Origin: Gordonia humi
GTDB lineage: Bacteria > Actinomycetota > Actinomycetes > Mycobacteriales > Mycobacteriaceae
DNA: 64,000 bases
Direction of reading: 5' to 3'
Assembly: GCF_014197435.1 (NCBI RefSeq)
Contig: NZ_JACIFP010000001.1
Coordinates: 3,720,001-3,784,000 of the forward strand
Position numbers and translations under genes: made by a program. This document shows, piece after piece, positions 9,695-19,076 of the stretch (within the stretch, counting starts at the first letter, position 1; the number at the start of each line of letters is the position of its first letter). The notes beneath the pieces were generated by a model that had not been told where the DNA came from, searched no databases, and worked only from the letters and a program-made list of their open reading frames with translations.

Positions 9695-11166
9695 TCGCTC
9701 GCGGCCAGCGCCGACAGGATCGGCGCGGCCTGCATCGTGATGTCGCCCGCTCCGATCGTCAACACCAGATCACCGCGTCGCGCACGCACGGCGACGGCGT
9801 CGGCGATCTCGGACAGATTCGGGACGAAGACGCACGGTGCGGTGACCTTCTCGGCGATCGAGGCCCCGCTGACGCCGGGCTGCGGCGCCTCCCGCGCCCC
9901 GTAGACGTCGGCGACGAGGACCTCGTCGGCCAGGCTGAGGGCCTCCGCGAACTCGTCGGCGAACTCCGCGGTCCGCGAGTACAGATGGGGCTGGAAGACG
10001 GCGATCACGCGACCGGATCCGTGCTGGACCACATCGCGGGCGGCCTCGAGCACGGCGTGCACCTCGGTCGGGTGGTGCGCGTAGTCGTCGTACACGTCCA
10101 CTTCGCGTTCGCGGCCGCGGAACTCGAATCGACGGTGCACTCCCCCGAACCCCTCGATGCCGTCGGCGACGGTGTCCGCGTCCTGACCGGTCGCCACGCA
10201 GGCCACGAGGGCGCCGAGTGCGTTCAGCGCCATGTGCCGCCCGGGGAGGGTCACCTCGAGCGAGCGTTCGACGACCTCGTCGGTGACCGGCGGGTGCAGG
10301 CGGATCGCCGACGTGCTGCCCGCACCGCGCGGGGTCACCTCGAGCAGTTCGGCCACCAGCGGCACATCGGGCGTCAGATGCGCGTATCGACCCTGGCCGT
10401 ATCCGAGCACGCGCACCCCGTTGGCCGCCAGCGCGGCCGCGCACCGGCCGCCGAGCGCCGCCGATCCCGGATCGTCCACGCAGATCACCAGGGTGCCGCC
10501 GCTGCGGATCCGCGCGGCGAAGTCGTCGAAGACCTGGACGTAGGCCGCTTCGCTGCCGAAGAAGTCGAGGTGATCCACCTCGATGTTCGTCACGACCACC
10601 ACGTCGGGCGTGTACTGGAGCAGCGAGCCGTCGCTCTCGTCGGCCTCGGCGACGAACACCTCGCCGCTGCCGTGGTGGGCGTTGGTACCCGATTCGTTGA
10701 GTTCGCCGCCGACGGCGAACGAGGGGTCGCCACCGCAGTGCTGCAGCGCGACGACGGCCATCGACGTGGTCGAGGTCTTGCCGTGCGTACCGGATACGAG
10801 CAGCGTCCGGTGATCGGCCATCAGCAGCGCCAGGACCTGCGGTCGGTAGAGGATCTCGATGCCCCGTTCGCGGGCGGCCACGAGTTCCGGATTGTCCTTG
10901 GGGATGGCGGCGTGCGTGGTGACGACGACGGTGGGGCCGCCGTCGAGCAGATCGAGGGCCGCCGGATCATGCCCCACTCGGACCACCGCCCCCCGGGTGC
11001 GCAGGGCGAGGATGCCGCGCGAGTCCTTGGCGTCCGAACCGGACACCTGACCGCCGCGGGCCAGCAGGATGCGCGCCAGTCCCGACATCCCGGCTCCGCC
11101 GATGCCGACCATGTGCACGCGGGCGAGTTCGGCGGGCAGCTGCCGCCCGGTGACCGGCGCAGTCAT
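9691..11166 (-). CDS. murC: UDP-N-acetylmuramate--L-alanine ligase
   Basis: Cytoplasmic Mur ligase that adds L-Ala to UDP-MurNAc, 491 residues. The N-terminal Rossmann-like domain has [18 protein letters not shown]. The central ATPase domain has the P-loop [27 protein letters not shown] and [11 protein letters not shown]. The C-terminal domain has [22 protein letters not shown] and [12 protein letters not shown] chose the ATG at 11166 because it overlaps the murG stop by 4 nt. A much longer open frame to 12465 only reads antiparallel to murG codon structure and is not part of the protein. Confidence 0.97.
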   Translation of the reverse strand: MTAPVTGRQLPAELARVHMVGIGGAGMSGLARILLARGGQVSGSDAKDSRGILALRTRGAVVRVGHDPAALDLLDGGPTVVVTTHAAIPKDNPELVAARERGIEILYRPQVLALLMADHRTLLVSGTHGKTSTTSMAVVALQHCGGDPSFAVGGELNESGTNAHHGSGEVFVAEADESDGSLLQYTPDVVVVTNIEVDHLDFFGSEAAYVQVFDDFAARIRSGGTLVICVDDPGSAALGGRCAAALAANGVRVLGYGQGRYAHLTPDVPLVAELLEVTPRGAGSTSAIRLHPPVTDEVVERSLEVTLPGRHMALNALGALVACVATGQDADTVADGIEGFGGVHRRFEFRGREREVDVYDDYAHHPTEVHAVLEAARDVVQHGSGRVIAVFQPHLYSRTAEFADEFAEALSLADEVLVADVYGAREAPQPGVSGASIAEKVTAPCVFVPNLSEIADAVAVRARRGDLVLTIGAGDITMQAAPILSALAASE

Positions 11167-12302
11167 CGTGCTCTTCTCTCTCGTGCCAGGTCGAGGGCGG
11201 CGGTCGCGACCTCGACCGCGGCGTCGCGATGTCCCACCGACGCGGCGGCCGCACCCATCGCGGCCAGCCGGTCGGTGTCGGCGAGCAGTGCGGGCACCTC
11301 GCGGCCCACCCATTCGGCGGTCACCACGTCGTTGTCGACGATGACGCAGCCGCCGGCCTTCTCGACGGGCAGCGCGTTGAGCCGCTGCTCGCCGTTGCCG
11401 TGCGGGAGCGGCACGTAGACCGCGGGCAGTCCGGTCGCGGAGATCTCCGCGACGGTCATCGCCCCGGACCGGCAGATCACCAGGTCCGCGGCGGCGTATG
11501 CGAGGTCCATCCGATTGAGGTAGCTCACACCGACGTAGGGCGGTGCGCCGTCGGGCGAGACCGGGTTGATCGAGTTCTTCGGCCCGTAGGCGTGCAGGAC
11601 GCCGATGCCGGCCGCGCCGAGCGCCGTGGCCGCGGGAGCCACCGCCTCGTTGAGTCGCTGCGCCCCCTGCGAACCGCCGAACACCAGCAGAGTCGGCGCG
11701 TCCTGGTCGAGTCCGAAGAACCGGCGGGCCTGTGCCCGGACCGCGGCGCGGTCGAGAGTGGCGATGGCGCCGCGTACCGGGATGCCGACGACCTTCGCGT
11801 CCGGCAGACCGCAGTCGTCGACGGCCGCGAGTACCCGATCGGCCACCTTGGCTCCGACCTTGTTCGCGATTCCGGCGCTGGCGTTGGCCTCGTGAATCAC
11901 CACGGGGAGACGACCGGATCGGAGGACGCCCGCGCGGGCGGCGAGGTAGGCGGGCAGCGCGACGTAGCCGCCGAAGCCGACCACGACGTCCGCGTCGACC
12001 TCGGCGAACACCTTGCGTGTGGCGGCCACCGACCGCACGACTCGCCACGGCGTCTTGGCCAGTTCCATTCCAGGCTTGCGCGGCAACGGCACCGGCGGAA
12101 TCAACCGCAGGTCGAATCCGCGGTCCGGGACGATCGTGGTCTCCAGTCCGCGCGTGGTGCCCAGCGCGGTGATCCGCGCTGTCGGGTCGAGGCGGCGGAC
12201 CGCGTCGGCGACGGCGAGCGCGGGCTCGATGTGGCCCGCGGTTCCTCCGCCCGCCACCACGATCGACAGCGGCTTGTCGCCGGATTCCCTGTTGTTGCTC
12301 AC
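11163..12302 (-). CDS. murG: Lipid II-forming GlcNAc transferase MurG
   Basis: GT28 glycosyltransferase that adds GlcNAc to lipid I at the inner membrane face, about 379 residues. Landmarks are the N-terminal [65 protein letters not shown] and the donor-binding [21 protein letters not shown] followed by [13 protein letters not shown] prefer the GTG at 12302 ([13 protein letters not shown]) because it makes a 4-nt GTGA overlap with ftsW, the junction style of this cluster. An upstream start at 12332 would add ten residues. Confidence 0.95.
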   Translation of the reverse strand: MSNNRESGDKPLSIVVAGGGTAGHIEPALAVADAVRRLDPTARITALGTTRGLETTIVPDRGFDLRLIPPVPLPRKPGMELAKTPWRVVRSVAATRKVFAEVDADVVVGFGGYVALPAYLAARAGVLRSGRLPVVIHEANASAGIANKVGAKVADRVLAAVDDCGLPDAKVVGIPVRGAIATLDRAAVRAQARRFFGLDQDAPTLLVFGGSQGAQRLNEAVAPAATALGAAGIGVLHAYGPKNSINPVSPDGAPPYVGVSYLNRMDLAYAAADLVICRSGAMTVAEISATGLPAVYVPLPHGNGEQRLNALPVEKAGGCVIVDNDVVTAEWVGREVPALLADTDRLAAMGAAAASVGHRDAAVEVATAALDLARERRAR

Positions 12303-14149
12303 CGGCGCCTGTACTCCCGTTCGTTCGGCCACTGCGGTCCCGGCCGCGCCGAGCGCGCGCGCCCGGTGGTCGACCGTGGTGATCTGTCTCGTCCGGTCGC
12401 CCCCGGTCGATACTGCGCGTCCGGGGCGACCGAACCTCCTCGCCCGCCAGGATAGTGGATCTCACCGGAGCGGACCGCGCCCGCGCCGCGGGCCGCGGGA
12501 GCCGCGGTGCGCCGCGGTCGGGGCGAGCGGACGGGCGCCGGTCGTCGGCGGTCCGGCTGCCCGGTGCGACGCCGCTCGAGCCGATCGCGGAGCTGCTCGG
12601 TGCGCGGCGGGCGATACATGGCGGGCACGGGCAGGCGGAGAATCCGCGACAGGCCCGTCGGACGTGTCGAGTTCAACGCGCGCACCGCGTCCGGTTCGTG
12701 GCGGGCGGCCGTCGCCAGCAGCCCGAGCATCGTCAGCATCGTCAGCATCGAGGTGCCGCCGTTCGACAGGATCGGCAGCTGGATGCCGGTCACCGGCAGC
12801 AGGCCGACCACATATCCGATGTTGATGAAGGCCTGCACCAGGAACAGCACGGTGATCGTCGCCGACAGCAGCCGCAGGAACGGGTCGATCGAACGACGCG
12901 CGATCCGCATGCCGACCCAGCCCAGGAGAACGAACAACGCCACCACGATGAACGCGCCGACCAGACCAAGCTCCTCGCCGATGATCGCGAAGATGAAGTC
13001 GTTGTGCGCGTTGGGCAGGTAGTTCCATTTCGCGGTGCTCTGTCCGAGACCGACACCGAACAGGCCGCCGTTGGCGAGGGCGTACTGGGCCTGTGTCGCC
13101 TGATAGCCGTCACCGAGCGGGTCGTTCGACTGGCCGAGGAAGCTGAACACGCGCGCGGCGCGGTACGTCGACGAGAGCGCCAGCGCGACGCCGACGGCGA
13201 CGAACACGACGGCGAATCCGCCGAACACCCGCCCGGGCAGTCCGGCGAACCACAGCAGGGCGGCGACGATCAGTCCGATGATCATCGTCGTCGACTGGTT
13301 GGGCTCGAGAATGATCAGCGCGCAGACCAGGATGCCGACCGGGACCAGCGGCAGCAGCAGTTCCTTGCCGAAGGCGCCGACGCTGCGCCGGCTGGCCAGC
13401 AGGTGTGCGCCCCAGACGCACAGGGCCACCTTCACCAGCTCGGAGGGCTGCACCGACAGTCCGGCGACGGAGAACCAGCGCCGCGCACCGTTGACTGTGA
13501 CACCGATGCCCGGGACGAGGACCAGCACGAGCAGCAGGATGCTGACCATGATCCCCACGGTCGCGAACTTCCGGAAGTATCGGATCGGGGTCTTGAGTGT
13601 GGCGTAGAACATGATCAGGCCGAGGACCGCGAAGGTCGCCTGGGTGGTGAACATGCCGTACGCCGAACCATCGAGCGAGTAGCCCTCCACCGACGACGCG
13701 GACAGCACCATGATCAGACCGAACGCGGTCAGGATCACCGTCAGCGACAACACCATGTGGAACGAGGTCAGCGGCTTGGCGAGCAGCGTCTTGATCCCGT
13801 CGCGCACCGTGGCGAGACCACCGCGCACATCGACCGACGACATCGACAGGTCGAGACTGCGCGCGGGCGCCTCGGTGCGGCGAGCTCGCGAGCGACGCGT
13901 CCGCGCCGGGTCCGGTTCGTCGTCGGAGTCGTCGGCGTCGGCCGCCTCCGCGTCCACGCCGTCCGTCCCGTCGGCCTTCTCGTCGCCCCCGGCTTGGTCG
14001 TCCCGGTCCTGGTCGTTCCCGGTCTCATCGTCGACGGTCTCATCGTCGACGGCCTCATCGTCGACGGCGAGGAAGTCGTCGAGGTCGTCGGCGACGGACC
14101 GCCGCGCACGGCGACGCGTCCGCGGGCTTCGGTTGCCGCGCGCGCTCAT
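12299..14149 (-). CDS. ftsW: SEDS glycosyltransferase FtsW with acidic N-terminal extension
   Basis: SEDS-family polytopic membrane protein that polymerises lipid II at the septum, 616 residues. About 125 residues precede the first membrane helix and are strikingly acidic ([17 protein letters not shown]), including three 15-bp DNA repeats at 14021-14065 that encode [15 protein letters not shown]. Ten hydrophobic segments follow. SEDS motifs include [30 protein letters not shown] ([13 protein letters not shown]), [20 protein letters not shown] and [18 protein letters not shown]. The C-terminal 110 residues are Arg/Pro-rich and cytoplasmic. It overlaps murD by 4 nt. Both charged tails are longer than in E. 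coli FtsW, as is usual in actinobacteria. Confidence 0.96.
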   Translation of the reverse strand: MSARGNRSPRTRRRARRSVADDLDDFLAVDDEAVDDETVDDETGNDQDRDDQAGGDEKADGTDGVDAEAADADDSDDEPDPARTRRSRARRTEAPARSLDLSMSSVDVRGGLATVRDGIKTLLAKPLTSFHMVLSLTVILTAFGLIMVLSASSVEGYSLDGSAYGMFTTQATFAVLGLIMFYATLKTPIRYFRKFATVGIMVSILLLVLVLVPGIGVTVNGARRWFSVAGLSVQPSELVKVALCVWGAHLLASRRSVGAFGKELLLPLVPVGILVCALIILEPNQSTTMIIGLIVAALLWFAGLPGRVFGGFAVVFVAVGVALALSSTYRAARVFSFLGQSNDPLGDGYQATQAQYALANGGLFGVGLGQSTAKWNYLPNAHNDFIFAIIGEELGLVGAFIVVALFVLLGWVGMRIARRSIDPFLRLLSATITVLFLVQAFINIGYVVGLLPVTGIQLPILSNGGTSMLTMLTMLGLLATAARHEPDAVRALNSTRPTGLSRILRLPVPAMYRPPRTEQLRDRLERRRTGQPDRRRPAPVRSPRPRRTAAPAARGAGAVRSGEIHYPGGRGGSVAPDAQYRPGATGRDRSPRSTTGRARSARPGPQWPNEREYRRR

Positions 14150-15678
14150 CGCGAACGGGTGTCGGCGAGGGCTGCGGACGCGGCGGCGAACGAATCGCCG
14201 CGTGCCCCGTAACTCGCGAACATGTCGAGGGAGGCGGCCGCCGGCGCCAGCAGCACCGCGTCCACTCCCCCGCGCGCGTCACGGTCCGCCTCTGCCAACT
14301 GCCAGGCGGCCGAGACCGCCTGGGCCATCACCGCGTCGGCGCCGTTCACGCCGGGCGCGACGACGACCGGGGTGTCGTCACCAGTCCGCTGAGTCATCAC
14401 CGAACCATCGTCCCCTGTGAATACTGTGACTGCTGGGACTTCTGGGGCGTGTCGCGCAATCGCCTCCAGAATGATCTGCCGATCCGTGCCGATTGCGACG
14501 ACTCCGGCGAGCCGATCGGAGTTCTGCGCGATCAGATCGTCGACGGCTGCGCCCTTGAGGAGACCGCCCGCGATCAGCACCACGCGGTCGAAGGCCGCGA
14601 TCGCCGCCTGCGCGGCGTGCGGGTTGGTCGCCTTGGAGTCGTCGACGAATGCGACGCCCGCGAGGGTGGCGACGGTCTGTCCGCGGTGCGCGGCGGGCGA
14701 GAAGCCGGCGAGTCCACGGCCCACGGCGTCGGCGGACACGCCCGCCGACCGCATCAGTGCGGCCGCGGCGAGGGCGTCGGCCCGCCCCGACGGCCCGGCC
14801 GGTCGGACGTCGGCGGCCGCGATCAGCGGCACGGGTGCACCGGCGAACGCCCGGTCGACGAGGACGCCTTCGATGACTCCGAACTCTCCCGCCTCGGGAT
14901 GGTCGAGGGTGAAGCCGATGCGCCGCGCGGCCGGTCCCACCGGCAGTCCGGCCGCGACCTCGTCGTCGAGACCGACGATCGCGATCTCGCCGAGCAGCGC
15001 CTGCTGTTTCGCGGCCGCGTAGGCGTCGAAGGACCCGTGCCAGTCGAGGTGGTCGGCGGCCACGTTCAATACCACTCCCGCGCGCGGACGCACCGACGGC
15101 GCCCAGTGCAGCTGGAACGACGACATCTCCACGCAGAGGACCTCGGCGCGCGGAGCGGAGCGCAGCGCGTCGACGACGGTCAGACCGATGTTGCCGCACG
15201 CGAGCGCGGACAGACCGGCCGCCTCGGCGATCGACTCGGCCATCGACGTGGTGGTCGTCTTCCCGTTCGTCCCGGTGATCACCAGCCAGGTGCGCGGCTC
15301 GCCGTAGAGTCCGGCGCGGTCGACCCGCCAGGCCAGCTCCACATCGCCCCACACCGGGATCCCCGCCGCGGCGGCCGCGGTCAGGATCGTGTCGTCCGGG
15401 CGGAAGCCGGGCGACACGACGATCAGGTCGGTGTCGCCGGGTGCGGTCGCCACCCCGTCGGCGTCGACGAAGGCGTCCGGTCCGACGGCGGCGACTCCGC
15501 GCTCGCGGAGGGCGTCGTCGCCCGCGCCGGCGGCGAACTTCGTGTCGAGCATGGTGACCACGGCGCCCTGCTCGAGGAGCAGTTCCAGCACGGCCAGGCC
15601 CGTCGCGCGAGCGCCCGCGACGAGGACCCTCGTACCGACCGGCAGCGGTGTGCGGTCGGTCATCGCGTCAACCGGCAT
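14146..15678 (-). CDS. murD: UDP-MurNAc-L-Ala--D-Glu ligase
   Basis: Cytoplasmic Mur ligase that adds D-glutamate, about 505-510 residues. The N-terminal domain has [20 protein letters not shown]. The P-loop is [19 protein letters not shown], followed by [24 protein letters not shown] and [12 protein letters not shown]. The C-terminal domain has [13 protein letters not shown] and IAGGLLKGA, both typical of MurD. The start is ambiguous. The ATG at 15678 overlaps mraY by 11 nt, while the ATG at 15663 ([10 protein letters not shown]) lies 5 nt after the mraY stop; neither has a strong ribosome-binding site. Confidence 0.95.
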   Translation of the reverse strand: MPVDAMTDRTPLPVGTRVLVAGARATGLAVLELLLEQGAVVTMLDTKFAAGAGDDALRERGVAAVGPDAFVDADGVATAPGDTDLIVVSPGFRPDDTILTAAAAAGIPVWGDVELAWRVDRAGLYGEPRTWLVITGTNGKTTTTSMAESIAEAAGLSALACGNIGLTVVDALRSAPRAEVLCVEMSSFQLHWAPSVRPRAGVVLNVAADHLDWHGSFDAYAAAKQQALLGEIAIVGLDDEVAAGLPVGPAARRIGFTLDHPEAGEFGVIEGVLVDRAFAGAPVPLIAAADVRPAGPSGRADALAAAALMRSAGVSADAVGRGLAGFSPAAHRGQTVATLAGVAFVDDSKATNPHAAQAAIAAFDRVVLIAGGLLKGAAVDDLIAQNSDRLAGVVAIGTDRQIILEAIARHAPEVPAVTVFTGDDGSVMTQRTGDDTPVVVAPGVNGADAVMAQAVSAAWQLAEADRDARGGVDAVLLAPAAASLDMFASYGARGDSFAAASAALADTRSR

Positions 15679-16756
15679 GCGAGATGTACTCGCCGTAGAA
15701 CAACGTCAGACCGAGAGCACAGGAGATCGCGGTCAACAGCCAGAACCGGATGATGACCGTCGTCTCCTTCCATCCGCCCAGTTCGAAGTGATGGTGGAAC
15801 GGCGCCATGCGGAAAACGCGCTTTCCGGTGGTCTGGAAGAACGCGATCTGTACGACGACCGACACGATCTCGGCGACGAACAGCGCGCCGAGGACCACGG
15901 CGAGGAGTTCGGTCTTGGTGGTGATGGACAGGCCCGCGACGAGACCGCCCAGGGCCAGCGAGCCGGTGTCTCCCATGAAGATCTTGGCCGGTGCGGCGTT
16001 CCACCAGAGGAAGCCGAGGCAGGCGCCGCCCGCGGCGACGGCGACCACGGCGAGATCGAGCGGATCACGCACCTGATAGCAGCCCGCCTTGTCGTCGCCC
16101 GCGCCGAGCAGCTCACACGACTGGCGGAACTGCCAGAACGTGATCAACACGTACGCGCCCATCACCATCGCGGCCGAGCCGGCGGCGAGGCCGTCGAGTC
16201 CGTCGGTGAAGTTCACCGCGTTCGACCACGCGGCCACGACCAGCCAGCAGAAGAACACGAAGCCGATCGCCGACAGCGAGATCACATTGATGTCGCGCAC
16301 GTACGACAGGTGATCGCTGGCCGGCGCGAGTTCGGCGCCGTTGCGGAACTGCAGCAGCAACACGCCGAAGATGATGGCGGCCGCGAACTGTCCGACCGAC
16401 TTGGCGGTCTTGTTCAGACCCAGGTTGCGCTGTTTGCGGATCTTGATGAAGTCGTCGAGGAAGCCGACGATGCCGAGCGCGGTCGCCAGTCCCAGGACCA
16501 GCAGTCCCGAGGCGCTGGGGCCCGAGCCGTCCTGGATGAAGCCGACGAGGTGCGCTCCCAGGTAGCCGAGCCACAGTGCCGTCAGGATCGCGACCCCGCC
16601 CATCGACGGGGTGCCCCGCTTGGCCTGGTGGCTCTCCGGGCCCTCGACGCGGATCTCCTGGCCGAACCCCTGTCGTGAGAAGACCTTGATCAGGACCGGG
16701 GTGAGAAGAATCGACACCGCCAGCGAGATCGCGCCCGCGATCAGAATCTGGGTCAC
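15668..16756 (-). CDS. mraY: Phospho-MurNAc-pentapeptide transferase MraY
   Basis: Ten-helix integral membrane enzyme that forms lipid I from UDP-MurNAc-pentapeptide and undecaprenyl phosphate, 362 residues. Conserved catalytic segments include [16 protein letters not shown] (HxK-type substrate loop), [18 protein letters not shown] (Asp pair for metal), [27 protein letters not shown] and [15 protein letters not shown]. The GTG start at 16756 is preceded by GAGGAC. Unlike the usual overlapping murF-mraY junction, 99 AT-richer bases separate it from the upstream gene. The minus strand there contains TAGATT, a possible dedicated -10 box. Confidence 0.97.
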   Translation of the reverse strand: MTQILIAGAISLAVSILLTPVLIKVFSRQGFGQEIRVEGPESHQAKRGTPSMGGVAILTALWLGYLGAHLVGFIQDGSGPSASGLLVLGLATALGIVGFLDDFIKIRKQRNLGLNKTAKSVGQFAAAIIFGVLLLQFRNGAELAPASDHLSYVRDINVISLSAIGFVFFCWLVVAAWSNAVNFTDGLDGLAAGSAAMVMGAYVLITFWQFRQSCELLGAGDDKAGCYQVRDPLDLAVVAVAAGGACLGFLWWNAAPAKIFMGDTGSLALGGLVAGLSITTKTELLAVVLGALFVAEIVSVVVQIAFFQTTGKRVFRMAPFHHHFELGGWKETTVIIRFWLLTAISCALGLTLFYGEYISHAG

Positions 16757-16855
16757 AGCTGGAAGTCCTCACTCGATGAAAGAGAAGTTGAATTCTGAAT
16801 CTATCGCGCAACCGTCCCGAGTCGGCGCATCGGGTGACCCGCCGCGCGTCGGAGA

Positions 16856-17368
16856 TCACAGATCGACGAGGCGAACCTGCAGGTCGGCAACGGTCTGCCA
16901 GTAGTCGACGAGTGCGGGCGCCAGATCGTCGGGGCCGGCGATCACCACGACGTCACCGGGTCCCGGAGCGTAGCCGGGCGCGGTCCGCATGTGGTCGATC
17001 GCCTCCGCGGGGGTGCCGACGAAGGCCGCCTCGTCGCCCCACGAGCCCTCCATCACCGCGCCCTGGTGCAGCGCGCGGACGATGCGGGTCTGACCCACGG
17101 CGATGATCTTGTCGACGGCCACCCGCACGGCCTGCCTGCCGAGTGAATCGTGTTCCACGGCACGGGCGTTGTCGTCGAGGCCGTCCCGATCGGCGAGTTC
17201 GCCGAAGACCGCCCAGGTGCGCCGCGACGATTCGCCGCCGGCGCCGCGGTGCATGCTGCCGGCTCCGGCGTCGGCGGCCACCGCCACCATCTCGCGCAGC
17301 AGCTTCTTGACGTCGGCGACGTCGGCCCCCGGCGCGGCGATCAGTACGTGCAACGGTTCAGCGGTCAC
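16856..17368 (-). CDS. Free-standing MurF C-terminal-domain-like protein
   Basis: A 170-residue protein in the murF slot of the dcw cluster. It matches only domain III (C-terminal Rossmann-like domain) of UDP-MurNAc-tripeptide:D-Ala-D-Ala ligase. RRTWAVFGELADRDGL, then ARAVEHDSLGRQAVRVAVDK, then ALHQGAVMEGSWGDEAAF and GPGDVVVIAGPDDLAPAL align end to end with actinobacterial MurF. The N-terminal UDP-binding domain and the central ATPase domain with its GTNGKT P-loop are absent. The diagnostic DxYNANP loop is replaced by IAAPGADVADVK, and the usual VLVKAS strand by VVIAGPDD. The reading frame is intact, with a GTG start, GGAGAGGA about 10 nt upstream, and an 11-nt overlap with murE. It therefore looks like a maintained gene, but it cannot be a ligase on its own. 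A regulatory or scaffold role, or slow decay after a full murF moved elsewhere, are the options. Confidence 0.85.
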   Translation of the reverse strand: MTAEPLHVLIAAPGADVADVKKLLREMVAVAADAGAGSMHRGAGGESSRRTWAVFGELADRDGLDDNARAVEHDSLGRQAVRVAVDKIIAVGQTRIVRALHQGAVMEGSWGDEAAFVGTPAEAIDHMRTAPGYAPGPGDVVVIAGPDDLAPALVDYWQTVADLQVRLVDL

Positions 17369-18968
17369 CGTCGGTCCTCTCCTCCACTGCGTGCGCGAGC
17401 ACGTCTTCGACTGCCTGCATCAGCACCAGCCGGTCGTCGAACGGGTGCTTGACGCCGTCGATCTCCTGTCCGGTCTCATGCCCCTTGCCCGCGACGAGCA
17501 CGACATCGCCCGGTCGCGCCCAGTCGACGGCCGCGGTGATCGCGGCGCGGCGGTCGCCGACCTCTCGGACGTCCACGGCCCGCAGCTCGTCGCCGCTCAC
17601 CGCGCGGGCGCCGGCGAGCACCGCGGCGCGGATGGCCGCGGGCTCCTCGCTGCGCGGGTTGTCGTCGGTGACGATCACGAGGTCGGCCCCGCGCGCGGCG
17701 GCCGCACCCATCAGCGGACGCTTCTCGGTATCGCGGTCGCCGCCCGCGCCGAGTACGACACCGATCCGGCCCGCGGTCTGTGCGCCGAGAGTGGCCAGCA
17801 CCGCCTCGACGGCGGCGGGCTTGTGCGCGTAGTCGACGACGGCGAGGAACTCCTGACCGCGGTCGATCTTCTCCACTCGGCCGGGAACGGCGACGTCGGC
17901 GATTCCGGCGGTCGCCGCGGCTTGGTCGACGCCGAGCTGCTGGACCGCCGCGACGGCGACGAGTGCGTTCGCGACGTTGTAGGCGCCGGGCATCGGCACC
18001 ACGATGTCCTGCTCGACCCCGTCCGGTCCGGTGGCGCGCACGTCCTGGCTCCCGCGGGCCGTCGCCGTCGCCGACACCACCCGCCAGTCCCCGGCTCCGC
18101 GCGCCCCGGTGGACACCGTGACGACGGGACGCCCGCCGGATGCGGCGATCGCCGCCATCCGCTCGCCCCACTCGTCGTCGATGCAGATCACCGCGCGCGC
18201 GGCCGCGACGGTGGAGTCAGCGGCGAACAGCCGCGCCTTCGCGGCGAAGTAGTCGTCCATCGTCTTGTGATAGTCGAGGTGGTCCTGCGACAGGTTCGTG
18301 AACGCACCGACCGCGAACCGGCAGCCGTCCACGCGCCCCAGGTCCAGGGCGTGGCTGGACACCTCCATCACGACGGCGTCGGCGCCCCGCTCGCGCATCA
18401 CCGCCAGGAGACGCTGCAGGTCGGGGGCCTCCGGCGTGGTGAGCTCACTGGGGATCGGCCGACCGTCCAGTCGCGAGCCGGTGGTGCCGACGAGGCCGAC
18501 GCTGCGGCCGGTGGCGCGCAGCGCGGCCTCGACGAGATACGAGGTGGTCGTCTTGCCCGAGGTCCCGGTGATCCCGACCAGCTCGAGCGTCGCCGTCGGA
18601 TCGCCGTACACCCGCGCCGACACACCGCCGAGGATCGCGCGCGGATCCTCGTGCACCAGTACCGGCAGATCCGCGCCGACGGCGGAGGCCCGGACCAGCG
18701 CGAGGCCCGCGTTATCGGTCAGGACGGCGACGGCGCCCGCCGCGACCGCCTGGTCGACGAACTCGGCCCCGTGGCGGCGACCGCCCGCCATCGCGGCGAA
18801 CAGGTCACCGGGCAGGCAGTTCTGCGCTCGCAGCGTGATGCCGGTGACGTCGACCGTCCCGCGGGGCGCGTCGATCCGCGCCCCCGTCAGTCGCGCCAGC
18901 TCGACGGTCGCGACCGGTTCGGTCGTCGGACGCGGCTGGACGTTCGCCGAGTCGTGTCCTGTGCTCAC
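17358..18968 (-). CDS. murE: UDP-MurNAc-L-Ala-D-Glu--meso-DAP ligase
   Basis: Mur ligase that adds meso-diaminopimelate, 536 residues. It has the N-terminal domain GITLRAQNCLPGDLFAAM, the P-loop VGITGTSGKTTTSYLVEA, GTTGSRLDGRPIPSELTTPE, EVSSHALDLGRVDG, NLSQDHLDYHKTM with the carbamylated-Lys region, and C-terminal VVDYAHKPAAVEAVL. The DNPR motif in IVTDDNPRSEEPAAI specifies meso-DAP rather than Lys, consistent with a mycolic-acid actinobacterium. GHETGQEI near the C-terminus completes the family signature. The stop lies inside the start of the MurF-like gene. Confidence 0.97.
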   Translation of the reverse strand: MSTGHDSANVQPRPTTEPVATVELARLTGARIDAPRGTVDVTGITLRAQNCLPGDLFAAMAGGRRHGAEFVDQAVAAGAVAVLTDNAGLALVRASAVGADLPVLVHEDPRAILGGVSARVYGDPTATLELVGITGTSGKTTTSYLVEAALRATGRSVGLVGTTGSRLDGRPIPSELTTPEAPDLQRLLAVMRERGADAVVMEVSSHALDLGRVDGCRFAVGAFTNLSQDHLDYHKTMDDYFAAKARLFAADSTVAAARAVICIDDEWGERMAAIAASGGRPVVTVSTGARGAGDWRVVSATATARGSQDVRATGPDGVEQDIVVPMPGAYNVANALVAVAAVQQLGVDQAAATAGIADVAVPGRVEKIDRGQEFLAVVDYAHKPAAVEAVLATLGAQTAGRIGVVLGAGGDRDTEKRPLMGAAAARGADLVIVTDDNPRSEEPAAIRAAVLAGARAVSGDELRAVDVREVGDRRAAITAAVDWARPGDVVLVAGKGHETGQEIDGVKHPFDDRLVLMQAVEDVLAHAVEERTDGDR

Positions 18969-19076
18969 TTGTGTGCCCCTCTCCTGCGGCGGCGCCGGTG
19001 CCGCCTGCCCCCGATCGGTGCCCGCCGTCTGTCGCGGGCAGTGCGTCGATCAATCTACCGTGGTGCTCGAGGCGGT

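Noticed and set aside
9691..12465. 924-residue reading of murC with a long N-terminal extension
   Set aside because: The extra 430 residues are Arg/Gly-rich shadow of murG; the MurC family start at 11166 overlaps the murG stop by 4 nt.
14021..14065. 15-bp repeats as a regulatory iteron
   Set aside because: They lie inside ftsW in frame and encode a regular acidic pentapeptide.
16757..17368. MurF fragment explained as a frameshifted murF pseudogene
   Set aside because: murE overlaps its start and only 99 nt follow its stop, so there is no adjacent sequence that could encode the missing 330 residues in any frame.
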